The notes beneath the pieces were generated by a model. It was not told where the DNA came from. It made no database searches and worked only from the letters and a program-made list of their open reading frames with translations. The translations under genes were made by a program, and so were the position numbers. From Herbiconiux sp. (GTDB lineage Bacteria; Actinomycetota; Actinomycetes; Actinomycetales; Microbacteriaceae), in NCBI RefSeq assembly GCF_023264855.1, contig NZ_JAHFUW010000039.1, positions 1-44,407 of the forward strand: 44,407 nt of DNA. Reading direction: 5' to 3'. Below are positions 22,296 through 30,255 of the stretch, one piece after another; position 1 is the first letter of the stretch, and each line of letters begins with the position of its first letter.

Positions 22296-23999
22296 ATGAG
22301 ACGGTGGAGCATCGCGACGCGACTGCTGGCGTTGCAGTTCGTCGTCATCCTCGGCCTCACCGCCGCGGCCGTGGCTCTGATCTGGGCCGACGCCCGTGCC
22401 GATGTCGAGCGGGATGCGGCGGCCCGCAGTCTCGCCGTGGCGGAGACGATCGCGCAGGATCCGTTCACGCTGGAGGGCGTGACGAGCGCCGACCCCAGCG
22501 CGACCCTGCAGCCCTACGCCGTCGCCGTGATGGAGGCCACGGGGATCGATTTCGTCACGATCATGTCGACCGACGGCATCCGCTACACGCACCGCGACCC
22601 CGCCGAGATCGGCAAGCCGTTCCTCGGCACCATCGACCGCGCGCTGGCCGGCGAGGCGTTCACCGAGACTTACACCGGCACGCTCGGCCCCTCGGTGCGG
22701 GCCGTGGTGCCGATCGAGGACTCGAACGGCCAGGTACAGGCCCTGATCGCGGCGGGCATCACCGTGTCGAACACGCAGGTGGCGCTCGGCGGGCGGATCG
22801 GCACCGTGCTGATCGCGGCGGCACTCGCGCTGCTGGTCGGCGGAGCGGCGTCATGGGCGCTCAGCCGCTACCTCCGGCGGGTCACCGGCGGGCGCGGCGC
22901 CGAGGAGATGAGCCGGATGTTCGCCTACTACGAGGGGGTGCTGCACGCCATCGGAGAGGGTCTGGTGCTGCAAGACGACTCCCGCCGGGTGGTGCTCTAC
23001 AACGACCGGGCCGCCGAGATGCTCGGGCTGCCCCCGATCGCCGCCCGGCGCGGAGGTCGCGCCGATCCGGTCCCCCTCGCCGATCTCGCGCTGACCGGCG
23101 CCGTCGCCGAGGTGCTGGCCGGCGTCGATCCGGTGGTCGATCAGATCCTGATCACGCCCACGCACGTGCTGGTGGTCGACCGCGACCGGATCGTGGCTCC
23201 CCGCGGCCGCGCCGGGGTGACCGGGTCGGGCCGGGCCGGGCGCGCGGGGCGGCGCAACGCGCCCGGGTTCGCCGGCACGGTCACCACCGTGCGCGACCAC
23301 ACCAAGCTGCAAGAGCTCACGGGCGAGCTCGCCACCCTCACCACGCTCTCGGATGCGCTCCGCTCGCAGGCGCACGAGTTCGCGAACCGGCTGCACACGA
23401 TGATCGCCCTGATCGAACTGGATCGCCCCGCGGAGGCGGCCGAACTCGCCGCCGGGGAGCTGGGCCTCAGCCAGCAGCTGGCCGATCGCATCCTGACCGC
23501 CATCGACGAGCCGGTGCTGATGGCCCTGCTGCTCGGCAAGTCGGCGCAGGCCGCCGAGCGCGGGATCGCGCTCGAGGTGTCGATCCCCGAGCCGCTCACC
23601 GGGGGTTCCGTTCCGCCGCGTGAGCTGATCACGATCGTCGGCAACCTCCTCGACAACGCGATGGATGCCGTGGGGGCAGCGGGAGCAGTGGGCGGCGACG
23701 CCGTTCCCGGTGCGCCGAACGGACGCGTGACCGTGACGGTGCAGCCGTTGCCGGCCCCGGATGCGGGCCTGCGCATCGAGGTCTCCGACAGCGGGCCGGG
23801 GCCGGATCCGCAGGTCGCGGCCACGATGTTCGATCTGGGCCGCACCACCAAGGCGGGCGACAGCCACGGCATCGGCCTGGCTCTGGCCCGTCAGGCCGTG
23901 AACCGCCTGCACGGCTCGCTCCGCGTGGACGGATCGGCCTTCACCGTCACGCTGCCGAACACCGTGGAGCCCGCGCGCACCCCGGTGGGACGCCCGTGA
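22296..23999 (+). CDS. CitA/DcuS-type sensor histidine kinase
   Basis: A 567-aa membrane kinase. TM1 is about 9-30; an extracytoplasmic Cache/PDC-like sensor spans about 31-167 (Phe-Val-Thr-Ile-Met-Ser-x-Asp-Gly-Ile-Arg-Tyr-Thr-His, typical of carboxylate sensors); TM2 is about 168-189. A cytoplasmic PAS domain begins near 210. The Spo0B-like helical segment carries phospho-acceptor His360 in Gln-Ala-His-Glu-Phe-Ala-Asn-Arg. The ATPase domain has Asn454 (Asn-Leu-Leu-Asp-Asn), Asp498-Ser-Gly and Gly-Ile-Gly-Leu-Ala-Leu near 525. An Arg/Gly-rich run at about 303-326 interrupts the end of the PAS domain. The ATG 22296 has AGGA about 8 nt upstream. The gene overlaps the response regulator by GTGA. 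Confidence 0.92.
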   Translation: MRRWSIATRLLALQFVVILGLTAAAVALIWADARADVERDAAARSLAVAETIAQDPFTLEGVTSADPSATLQPYAVAVMEATGIDFVTIMSTDGIRYTHRDPAEIGKPFLGTIDRALAGEAFTETYTGTLGPSVRAVVPIEDSNGQVQALIAAGITVSNTQVALGGRIGTVLIAAALALLVGGAASWALSRYLRRVTGGRGAEEMSRMFAYYEGVLHAIGEGLVLQDDSRRVVLYNDRAAEMLGLPPIAARRGGRADPVPLADLALTGAVAEVLAGVDPVVDQILITPTHVLVVDRDRIVAPRGRAGVTGSGRAGRAGRRNAPGFAGTVTTVRDHTKLQELTGELATLTTLSDALRSQAHEFANRLHTMIALIELDRPAEAAELAAGELGLSQQLADRILTAIDEPVLMALLLGKSAQAAERGIALEVSIPEPLTGGSVPPRELITIVGNLLDNAMDAVGAAGAVGGDAVPGAPNGRVTVTVQPLPAPDAGLRIEVSDSGPGPDPQVAATMFDLGRTTKAGDSHGIGLALARQAVNRLHGSLRVDGSAFTVTLPNTVEPARTPVGRP

Positions 24000-24703
24000 G
24001 CGGCCCGGAGCCGGCCCTGCGCGTGCTCGTGGTGGAGGACGAGCCGCTCACCGCCGAGGCGCACGCGGCCTATCTGGGCCGGCTCGAGGGCTTCGAGGTG
24101 GCGGGGATCGCTCACACGGGGCACGAGGCGATCCGACTGCTGCGAGACGGGATCGACGCACCCGTCGACCTGATCCTGCTCGACGTGAACCTGCCCGACA
24201 CCACCGGGATCGACCTGTGCCGGCGGCTTCGGGCAGCCGGCATCGAGACGGACGTCATCGCGGTGACCGCCGTGCGCGACGCCGCGGTGGTGCGCAGTGC
24301 GGTCTCGCTCGGCATCGTGCAGTACCTGATCAAGCCCTTCGGCTTCGCGCTGTTCGCCGAGAAGCTGCGGGCCTACCGGGAGTTCCACGACCGGATCGGC
24401 GCCTCGGCCGTGACCGACCAGCAGGAGGTCGACTCCACCTTCGCGGCGCTCCGTCCGACCTCCGGCGCGCCGCTGCCCAAAGGCCTGACCGGGGAGACGC
24501 TCGACCGCATCCGCGCTCAGCTCCGGTCCGCCGCACCGAGCGGCCTCTCCGCGGCCGAACTCGGCGCGCAACTCGCCCTCTCGCGCGTCACGGCCCGCCG
24601 GTACCTCGAGCACCTCACCAGCACCGGAGCCGCCGAGCGCGCTCAGCGCTACGGCACCCCCGGCCGCCCCGAGGTGGAGTATCGGGCGTCAGCCCACCCC
24701 TGA
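23996..24703 (+). CDS. CitB/DcuR-type response regulator
   Basis: A 235-aa protein. The receiver domain (about 8-125) has acidic Glu14-Asp15, phospho-acceptor Asp63 in Leu-Leu-Asp-Val-Asn-Leu-Pro-Asp, Thr91 and Lys113. The C-terminal region (about 165-230) holds a helix-turn-helix of the CitB/DcuR type, with Leu-Ser-Arg-Val-Thr-Ala-Arg-Arg-Tyr-Leu-Glu as the probable recognition helix. It starts with GTG inside the kinase stop (GTGA, 4-bp overlap). The likely target is the divergent dctA promoter in the 202-bp gap 22094-22295; I could not identify a binding repeat there with confidence. Confidence 0.92.
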   Translation: MSGPEPALRVLVVEDEPLTAEAHAAYLGRLEGFEVAGIAHTGHEAIRLLRDGIDAPVDLILLDVNLPDTTGIDLCRRLRAAGIETDVIAVTAVRDAAVVRSAVSLGIVQYLIKPFGFALFAEKLRAYREFHDRIGASAVTDQQEVDSTFAALRPTSGAPLPKGLTGETLDRIRAQLRSAAPSGLSAAELGAQLALSRVTARRYLEHLTSTGAAERAQRYGTPGRPEVEYRASAHP

Positions 24704-24779
24704 CGGTGGCACGAGCACGGCCCCGCGAAGATGACCGGCGCAGACGGCCGCACGATGACGGGCGGCGGATGCGACCGGC

Positions 24780-26297
24780 TCAGTGACCGATCGGCACGCC
24801 CTGGGCGGCTCCCCCGGCCTCCGATTCGAGCAGCTCGTCATCGCCGTGCTCCGACTCCGGCGGGCGACGCACGAAGAACGAGGCCACGACGCCGGCCAGC
24901 GAGATGATCGCGCCGCACAGGAACGCCGCCTGGATGCCGGCCGCCGAGGAGGTGACCTGGCTCGCGCCGGTGGCCAGCTGGGTGACGGTGACACCCGACA
25001 TCACGGCGATGAACAGCGCGGTGCCGGCAGCGCCGGCCAGCTGCTGCACGGTGCCGATGATCGCCGAGCCGTGCGAGTACAACCGCGGGCGCAGCGACCC
25101 GAGGCCCGCGGTGAACAGCGGCGTGAACATGAAGGCGAGACCCACCGACAGCGTGATGTGCGCGGCCAGCACGAACCACATCGAGGTGTTCTCGTTCACC
25201 ATGGTGAGGGCCCAGAGCACCCCGCTCACGATGATCGCGCCGGGGATGACGAGGGGGCGAGGGCCGTACTTGTCGTACAGGCGCCCCACGAACGGCGCCA
25301 GGGCGCCCATCACGAGACCGCCCGGCAACAGCAGCAGACCGGTGGTCAGCGCGTCGAGCTGCAGCACGTTCTGCATGAAGAACGGCAGCACGATGATGGT
25401 GCCGAACAAAGCCATCATGCTCACGGCCATCAGCGTGACGGCGACCGTGAAGGTGCGCGAGCGGAAGGTGCGCAGATCCAGCAACGCCCGATCCGAGCGC
25501 TGGAGTGCCACCTGACGCAGAACGAAGGCGGCGAGCGCCAGCAGCCCCACGATCAGCGGCAGCCAGCTCGACACGAAGGTCGCGGTGGCCCCGCCGATGT
25601 TGCTGAGGCCGTACACCAGCCCACCGAACCCGAACGCGGAGAGGATGACCGAGAACACGTCGATCGGCACCGATCGCGGCTCGGTGACGTTCTTGACCTT
25701 GAGGAACCCGAGCACGAGCGATCCGATGGCGATGGGCAGCACGAGGATGAACATCCAGCGCCACGACAACGTGCTGAGGATGATGCCCGAGATGGTGGGC
25801 CCGATCGCCGGAGCCACCGAGATGACGATCGAGATGTTGCCCATCGTGCGCCCGCGCACGGCCGGCGGCACCAGGGTCATCACGGTGGTCATCAGCAGCG
25901 GCATCATGATGGCCGTTCCACTGGCCTGCACGACGCGCGCCACCAGCAGCACCTCGAAGCCGGGAGCCATGGCCGCGATCAGGGTTCCGATGCTGAACAG
26001 CGTCATGGCGGCGATGAAGATGGGCCGCGTGTTGAAGCGCTGCAGCAGGAAGCCGGTGATGGGGATGACCACCGCCATCGTGAGCATGAAGGCCGTCGAC
26101 AGCCACTGCGCGGCCACCTCGGTGATGTTCAGGTCGACCACCAGGTGCGGGATGGCCACGCCCATGATGGTCTCATTCAGGATGACCACGAACGCCGAGA
26201 CCAGCAGCAGGTTGATGACGAGCTTGTTGCGGCGTTCGACCTGCGCGCCGGAATCACCCGCCGGCTCGGCGAGGGTGGTGGAGGAGGTGTCGGTCAC
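24780..26297 (-). CDS. MFS transporter, DHA2 (14-TM) drug exporter family
   Basis: A 505-aa exporter with about 14 membrane segments. The first helix carries Asn-Glu-Thr-Ile-Met-Gly-Val-Ala-Ile-Pro, as in EmrB/QacA-type pumps. Motif C-like Gly-Pro-Thr-Ile-Ser-Gly lies near residue 165 and Arg-Trp-Met-Phe just after it. The acidic C-terminal tail is about 30 residues. I chose the GTG at 26297 because it has AGGATC 6 nt upstream and leaves a normal cytoplasmic N-terminus. An ATG at 26402 in the same frame would add 35 unconserved-looking residues. The promoter at 26445-26474 is covered by a palindrome, so repression by a TetR-type protein is likely. The substrate is unknown. Confidence 0.9.
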   Translation of the reverse strand: MTDTSSTTLAEPAGDSGAQVERRNKLVINLLLVSAFVVILNETIMGVAIPHLVVDLNITEVAAQWLSTAFMLTMAVVIPITGFLLQRFNTRPIFIAAMTLFSIGTLIAAMAPGFEVLLVARVVQASGTAIMMPLLMTTVMTLVPPAVRGRTMGNISIVISVAPAIGPTISGIILSTLSWRWMFILVLPIAIGSLVLGFLKVKNVTEPRSVPIDVFSVILSAFGFGGLVYGLSNIGGATATFVSSWLPLIVGLLALAAFVLRQVALQRSDRALLDLRTFRSRTFTVAVTLMAVSMMALFGTIIVLPFFMQNVLQLDALTTGLLLLPGGLVMGALAPFVGRLYDKYGPRPLVIPGAIIVSGVLWALTMVNENTSMWFVLAAHITLSVGLAFMFTPLFTAGLGSLRPRLYSHGSAIIGTVQQLAGAAGTALFIAVMSGVTVTQLATGASQVTSSAAGIQAAFLCGAIISLAGVVASFFVRRPPESEHGDDELLESEAGGAAQGVPIGH

Positions 26298-26433
26298 GGA
26301 GATCCTGTCGATGAGGGCGGGACGAGGTGGGGAGAGAGCGGGAGAGCAACGCGTGCTCTCAGGGGTGAACACGATCCGTAGTCTTCCGTATTCCACCGAC
26401 ATCCGGATCGGGGGCGGTCACGCCCTCGGACGA

Positions 26434-26474
26434 TCAATGTGAACAGCGTACACATTGAAGTCCGTCCCGTTCAA
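26434..26474 (-). promoter_or_regulatory. Promoter with overlapping palindromic operator for the DHA2 pump
   Basis: On the minus strand TTGAAC (26474-26469), an 18-bp spacer and TACGCT (26450-26445) form a good promoter. The perfect inverted repeat TCAATGTG (26434-26441), 9 bp, CACATTGA (26451-26458) is centred on the -10. Its core on the minus strand, TGTGTACGCTGTTCACA, resembles TetR-family operators. The -35 overlaps the stop codon of the upstream MFS gene. Confidence 0.7.
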
Positions 26475-27706
26475 GGCCCCGGCCTCCGCCCGGCGAGCAG
26501 CCGGAGTCCCACCACGGCGGCCAGGGCGGCCACGAGACACATCCCGATCACCGTCCCGAGCGTCGCAGCCCAGCCGAGAGCGTCGTAGACGAGCCCGACG
26601 GCCCAGCCGAAGAAGGCGGTGCCGCCGAGCCAGGAGAGCTGGTAGATCGCGGTGGCCTGCGCGCGGCCCACGCGCGCCATCCGGCCGCTCAGCCCACTGG
26701 CCACGGGATGCGCACTGAAGCAGCCGACCGTGAACACCACGAGCCCCAGGATGGCCACCAGCAGGACGCCGCTGGAGAGCAGCAGGGCGCCCGCGATCAT
26801 CACCGCGATCCCGCAGAGCATCACCCGCAGCGGGCCGAACCGGCGCACCAGAGAGCCCGAGACGCGGCTGGCGACGGTTCCGGCCAGGTAGGCCAGGAAC
26901 AGCAGGCTCACCAGCGCCTCCGGCACGAAGAACGGGCTGCCCACCACGTGGAAGCTGAAGTAGTTGTACACCACGGCGAACGCGCCCATCAGCAGGAAGC
27001 CCTGCGCGAACAGCGCCAGCATCGTCGGGTCGCCGAGGTTCGCGAAGACCCGCCGCCCGAGCGTCGGCCCGCCGGCCGGCGCCGGCCGGAATCCCCGCGC
27101 CTCGGGCACCAGCAGGCAGAACGCGAGGGCGGCCAGGGCACCGAGCACGGCCACCGCCTCGAGCCCGATCCGCCAGCCCACCGATTCCGCCAGAGGACCG
27201 GCCACCAGCCGGCCCACGATGCCGCCGATCGTGTTGCCGGCCACGTAGGTGCCGGCGGCCACCGACACCCAGTCGACGTGCAGTTCCTCCGCCAGGTACG
27301 CCACGGCCACCGCGGGCACGGCGCCGAGAGCCAGCCCCACGAGCCCCCTGGCCAGCAGCAGGGTCTGGAAGGTCGGCATGAGCGGCACCGTGAACGAGAT
27401 GACGGTCGCGGCGACCAGCGAGATCTTCATCGCCTTGGTGCGGCCGATCCGGTCGGCGACGGATGCCCAGGGCAGCACCGAGATCGCCAGGCCGATGGTC
27501 GTGGCCGAGACCGTCAGGGCCGCCGTGGCAGAGGAGATGCCGAGATCGGTCCGCAGTGCCGGCAGCACCGCCTGGGCATCGAACACCTGCGCGAAGGTGG
27601 CGAAGCCGGCCGCGAACAGGGCGAACACGATACGACGATAGGCGCGCTCCCCGCGCCGGAAACCGCGCCAGCCGGATCCTGATCCCGAAGCACCGCGCGA
27701 ATTCAC
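26471..27706 (-). CDS. MFS transporter, 12-TM (YnfM/AraJ-like)
   Basis: A 411-aa membrane protein with 12 predicted segments in two halves, separated by a loop near residue 215-230. The inter-helix 2-3 motif Asp-Arg-Ile-Gly-Arg-Thr-Lys (about 85-91) is the MFS motif A. It has a basic N-terminus of about 25 residues. It looks like an exporter of the CmlR/YnfM group; the substrate is unknown. The start is GTG at 27706, with a -10-like CAAGCT exactly 6 nt upstream. It is divergent from a MarR-type regulator whose start lies 125 bp away, which probably controls it. Confidence 0.87.
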   Translation of the reverse strand: MNSRGASGSGSGWRGFRRGERAYRRIVFALFAAGFATFAQVFDAQAVLPALRTDLGISSATAALTVSATTIGLAISVLPWASVADRIGRTKAMKISLVAATVISFTVPLMPTFQTLLLARGLVGLALGAVPAVAVAYLAEELHVDWVSVAAGTYVAGNTIGGIVGRLVAGPLAESVGWRIGLEAVAVLGALAALAFCLLVPEARGFRPAPAGGPTLGRRVFANLGDPTMLALFAQGFLLMGAFAVVYNYFSFHVVGSPFFVPEALVSLLFLAYLAGTVASRVSGSLVRRFGPLRVMLCGIAVMIAGALLLSSGVLLVAILGLVVFTVGCFSAHPVASGLSGRMARVGRAQATAIYQLSWLGGTAFFGWAVGLVYDALGWAATLGTVIGMCLVAALAAVVGLRLLAGRRPGP

Positions 27707-27712
27707 CTGGCC

Positions 27713-27718
27713 AGCTTG
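27713..27718 (-). promoter_or_regulatory. Possible -10 (CAAGCT) of the 12-TM MFS gene
   Basis: CAAGCT, 6 nt, GTG at 27706; the first base departs from TANNNT. Confidence 0.35.
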
Positions 27719-27831
27719 CCATGCCGAGGGCGGGGCCCTCGAATCGGCCGGCCGCGGGGCCTCTCCCCTGATGCTTGCGCGATGTGAAAGACTTCTCGCA
27801 CTCCTCCCCGCCGGCGACCGAAGGCCTTCCG

Positions 27832-28269
27832 ATGACTGAACACAGCGAATCCGAACTCGCCGAGATCGCTGCCCGGCTCGCCCTGTCGGTCGGCCGGCTG
27901 AACCGCCGCATCCGGGCGAGCAGTGCGCTGACGCCGGGCCAGGTGTCCGCGCTGGCCACGATCGTGCGCTGCGGCCCGATCCGTCCGGGCGATGTCGCCC
28001 GCATCGAGAACGTCGCCGCCCCCACGGTCACGCGCCTGCTCGCCGATCTGGAGAACCGCGCGCTGGTCACCCGCAGCGCCGATCCCGACGACGGCCGCTC
28101 CTTCTTCGTCGAAGGCACCGCCGCCGGCGCCGAGGCCATCGACCAGGCTCGCGCCGAGCGCGCCGAGCGGGTGCTCGCCGTGTTCGAGGAGCTCGACGCC
28201 GATCAGATCGACCGGATCGCCGCCGCCCTCGATGCCCTGGACATCGCCGCCGGTCTCACCCGCGAGTAG
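27832..28269 (+). CDS. MarR family transcriptional regulator
   Basis: A 145-aa regulator. The winged helix-turn-helix spans about 30-100: Leu-Thr-Pro-Gly-Gln-Val-Ser-Ala-Leu-Ala-Thr, then Ala-Ala-Pro-Thr-Val-Thr-Arg-Leu-Leu-Ala-Asp-Leu-Glu as the recognition helix, then the wing Arg-Ser-Ala-Asp-Pro-Asp-Asp-Gly-Arg. Helices at both ends form the dimer interface. The ATG at 27832 has GAAGG 7 nt upstream; the frame remains open to 27775 but that start is less likely. It probably represses the divergent MFS gene and itself. Confidence 0.9.
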   Translation: MTEHSESELAEIAARLALSVGRLNRRIRASSALTPGQVSALATIVRCGPIRPGDVARIENVAAPTVTRLLADLENRALVTRSADPDDGRSFFVEGTAAGAEAIDQARAERAERVLAVFEELDADQIDRIAAALDALDIAAGLTRE

Positions 28270-28299
28270 GCGCGTGCTGCCGGCGGACGCTCGCCGGGA

Positions 28300-29076
28300 C
28301 TAGACGAAGGGGTTGGCCAGCACGCCGATGCCTGAGATCTCCACCTCGACGGTGTCGCCCGACTCCATCGAGCCGATGCCCGCGGGGGTGCCGGTGAGGA
28401 TGACGTCGCCCGGCAGCAGCGTGAACACCGCGGAGGCGTACTCCACGATCGCAGCCACGCCGTGGATCATGTCGGTCAGCGGAGCGCTCTGCTTGAGCAC
28501 GCCGTTCAGGCGCGTCTCGACGGTCGAGGCCGCGAGGTCGAACTCCGTCTCGATCACGGGGCCGAGCGGGCAGAAGGTGTCGAAGCCCTTCGCCCGCGCC
28601 CACTGACCGTCGCTCTTCTGCAGGTCGCGCGCGGTCACGTCGTTCGCCACGGTGTAGCCGAAGATCACGCTCGCCGCATCCGCCGCCGCCACGTTTTTCG
28701 CCACCGAGCCGATCACGATCGCCAGCTCGCCCTCGTAGTCGACGCGGTTCGACTGCCGGGGCCGCACGATGCGGTCACCCGGGCCGATCACCGAGGTGTT
28801 CGGCTTGAGGAACAGCAGCGGCTCCTTCGGGGCCTCGCCGCCACCCATCTCAGCCACGTGGTCACGGTAGTTCTTGCCCACGGCGACCACCTTGGAGCGC
28901 GGGATGACCGGCGCCAGCAGGGTGGCGTCGGCGAGCGGAACCCGCTCCCCCGTGGTGTCGAACCCGGCGTACATGGGGTCGCCGTTCAGCACCACGAGGT
29001 CGGTGCCCCCGGCCTCGTTCTGGTCGAGAATGCCGAAGTTGATGGTGCCCTGATGGCTGAACCGTGCGATCTTCAT
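28300..29076 (-). CDS. Fumarylacetoacetate hydrolase family protein
   Basis: A 258-aa enzyme of the FAH superfamily, which includes acylpyruvate hydrolases, oxaloacetate decarboxylases and HHDD isomerases. Visible elements are Ala-Val-Gly-Lys-Asn-Tyr-Arg-Asp-His (about 65-73), the metal-binding Asp-Tyr-Glu-Gly-Glu-Leu (about 114-119), Ala-Asn-Asp-Val-Thr-Ala-Arg-Asp, and Thr-Gly-Thr-Pro-Ala-Gly-Ile near 229. It lies downstream of leuB-ilvE in the same orientation (53-bp gap to ilvE). Adjacency of this family to gltX in M. tuberculosis (Rv2993c-Rv2992c) suggests the same orthologue, but here the two are 24 kb apart. TAGGGT lies 6 nt before the ATG. Confidence 0.92.
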   Translation of the reverse strand: MKIARFSHQGTINFGILDQNEAGGTDLVVLNGDPMYAGFDTTGERVPLADATLLAPVIPRSKVVAVGKNYRDHVAEMGGGEAPKEPLLFLKPNTSVIGPGDRIVRPRQSNRVDYEGELAIVIGSVAKNVAAADAASVIFGYTVANDVTARDLQKSDGQWARAKGFDTFCPLGPVIETEFDLAASTVETRLNGVLKQSAPLTDMIHGVAAIVEYASAVFTLLPGDVILTGTPAGIGSMESGDTVEVEISGIGVLANPFV

Positions 29077-29082
29077 GCCTCA

Positions 29083-29088
29083 ACCCTA
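29083..29088 (-). promoter_or_regulatory. -10-like TAGGGT of the FAH-family gene
   Basis: TAGGGT, 6 nt (TGAGGC), ATG at 29076. It lies within the 53-bp gap after ilvE, so the gene may be transcribed independently of leuB-ilvE. Confidence 0.5.
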
Positions 29089-29129
29089 CGGCGACGGCAC
29101 CGCGCCGCCCACCGGCCGCACCGCTCCGG

Positions 29130-30242
29130 TCAGGCGTCCAGCCGGGTGAGCCACCCGTGGCGGTCGGCGATGCGGCCGTACTGGATGTCGGTGAGCTCCT
29201 GGCGGATCGACATGGTGAGCTCGCCGGCGGCCGCGTTCTCGTCGCCGATGGTCTCTCCGGGCGACTTGAGCGCCGAGATCGGCGTGATGACCGCTGCGGT
29301 GCCGCAGGCGAACACCTCGGTGATCTCGCCGGATGCCACACCCTCGCGCCATTCGTCGATGGTCACGTCGCGCTCCTCCACCGTCAGCCCGCGGTCCTTC
29401 GCGAGCTGGATGATGCTGTCGCGCGTGATGCCCTCGAGGATCGTGCCGGTGAGGCGCGGGGTGACGATCTTCCCGCCCTGGTGCACGAAGAACACGTTCA
29501 TGCCGCCGAGCTCGTCGACGTGCTCGCCGGTCTCGCCGTCGAGGAAGAGCACCTGGGCGCATCCGTTCTCGTACGCCTCCTGCTGGGGCAGCAGCGAGGC
29601 CGCGTAGTTGCCGCCGCACTTGGCCGCGCCCGTGCCGCCGCGGCCGGCGCGCGAGTACTCGGTCGAGAGCCAGATCGACACCGGTGAGACACCGCCCGAG
29701 AAGTACGCGCCCGCGGGGCTGGCGATCACGTAGTAGCCCACCTTCTGGGAGGGCCGCACACCGAGGAACGACTCGTTCGCGATCATGAACGGGCGGATGT
29801 ACAGGCTCGTCTCGGGCGCGCTGGGCACCCAGCTGCCATCCACCGCGATGAGCTGCTTCAGCGACTCCACGAAGTCCTCGGTGGCGAGCTCGGGCAGCGC
29901 GAGGCGGCGGGCGGAGCGCTGCAGGCGCTCGGCGTTCTTCTCGGGGCGGAAGGTCCAGATCGAGCCGTCGGCGTGACGGTACGCCTTCAGGCCCTCGAAG
30001 ATCTCCTGCGCGTAGTGCAGCACGGCCGCGGAGGGGTCCAGCAGCAGCGGGCCGTACGGGATGACCTCGGCGTCGTGCCAGCCGTCGGCGATCGTCCAGT
30101 CGATCTTCACCATGTGGTCGGTGAAGTGCTTTCCGAAGCCGGGGTCGGACAGGATGACCTCGCGCTCGGCCTCGTCACGCGCATCCTGCGACGGCGTGAG
30201 CTCGAACCGGAGGGGGAAGGTGGAGGTCGGTGCGATGGTCAT
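29130..30242 (-). CDS. ilvE: Branched-chain amino acid aminotransferase
   Basis: A 370-aa fold-type IV PLP enzyme that transaminates the keto acids of valine, leucine and isoleucine with glutamate. The PLP lysine is Lys208 in Gly-Ala-Ala-Lys-Cys-Gly-Gly-Asn-Tyr. Other type II BCAT features are Gln-Glu-Ile-Phe-Glu-Gly-Leu-Lys-Ala-Tyr-Arg (about 79-89) and Ile-Arg-Pro-Phe-Met (about 149-153). The ATG at 30242 has GAAAGACAG upstream and lies 13 bp after the leuB stop, so leuB-ilvE is an operon. Confidence 0.96.
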   Translation of the reverse strand: MTIAPTSTFPLRFELTPSQDARDEAEREVILSDPGFGKHFTDHMVKIDWTIADGWHDAEVIPYGPLLLDPSAAVLHYAQEIFEGLKAYRHADGSIWTFRPEKNAERLQRSARRLALPELATEDFVESLKQLIAVDGSWVPSAPETSLYIRPFMIANESFLGVRPSQKVGYYVIASPAGAYFSGGVSPVSIWLSTEYSRAGRGGTGAAKCGGNYAASLLPQQEAYENGCAQVLFLDGETGEHVDELGGMNVFFVHQGGKIVTPRLTGTILEGITRDSIIQLAKDRGLTVEERDVTIDEWREGVASGEITEVFACGTAAVITPISALKSPGETIGDENAAAGELTMSIRQELTDIQYGRIADRHGWLTRLDA

Positions 30243-30255
30243 GGTCTGTCTTTCG

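Noticed and set aside
26298-26402. Upstream ATG for the DHA2 transporter
   Set aside because: It adds 35 residues without family character and has a poor ribosome-binding site; the GTG at 26297 has AGGATC. Not fully excluded, because the promoter would give it a short leader.
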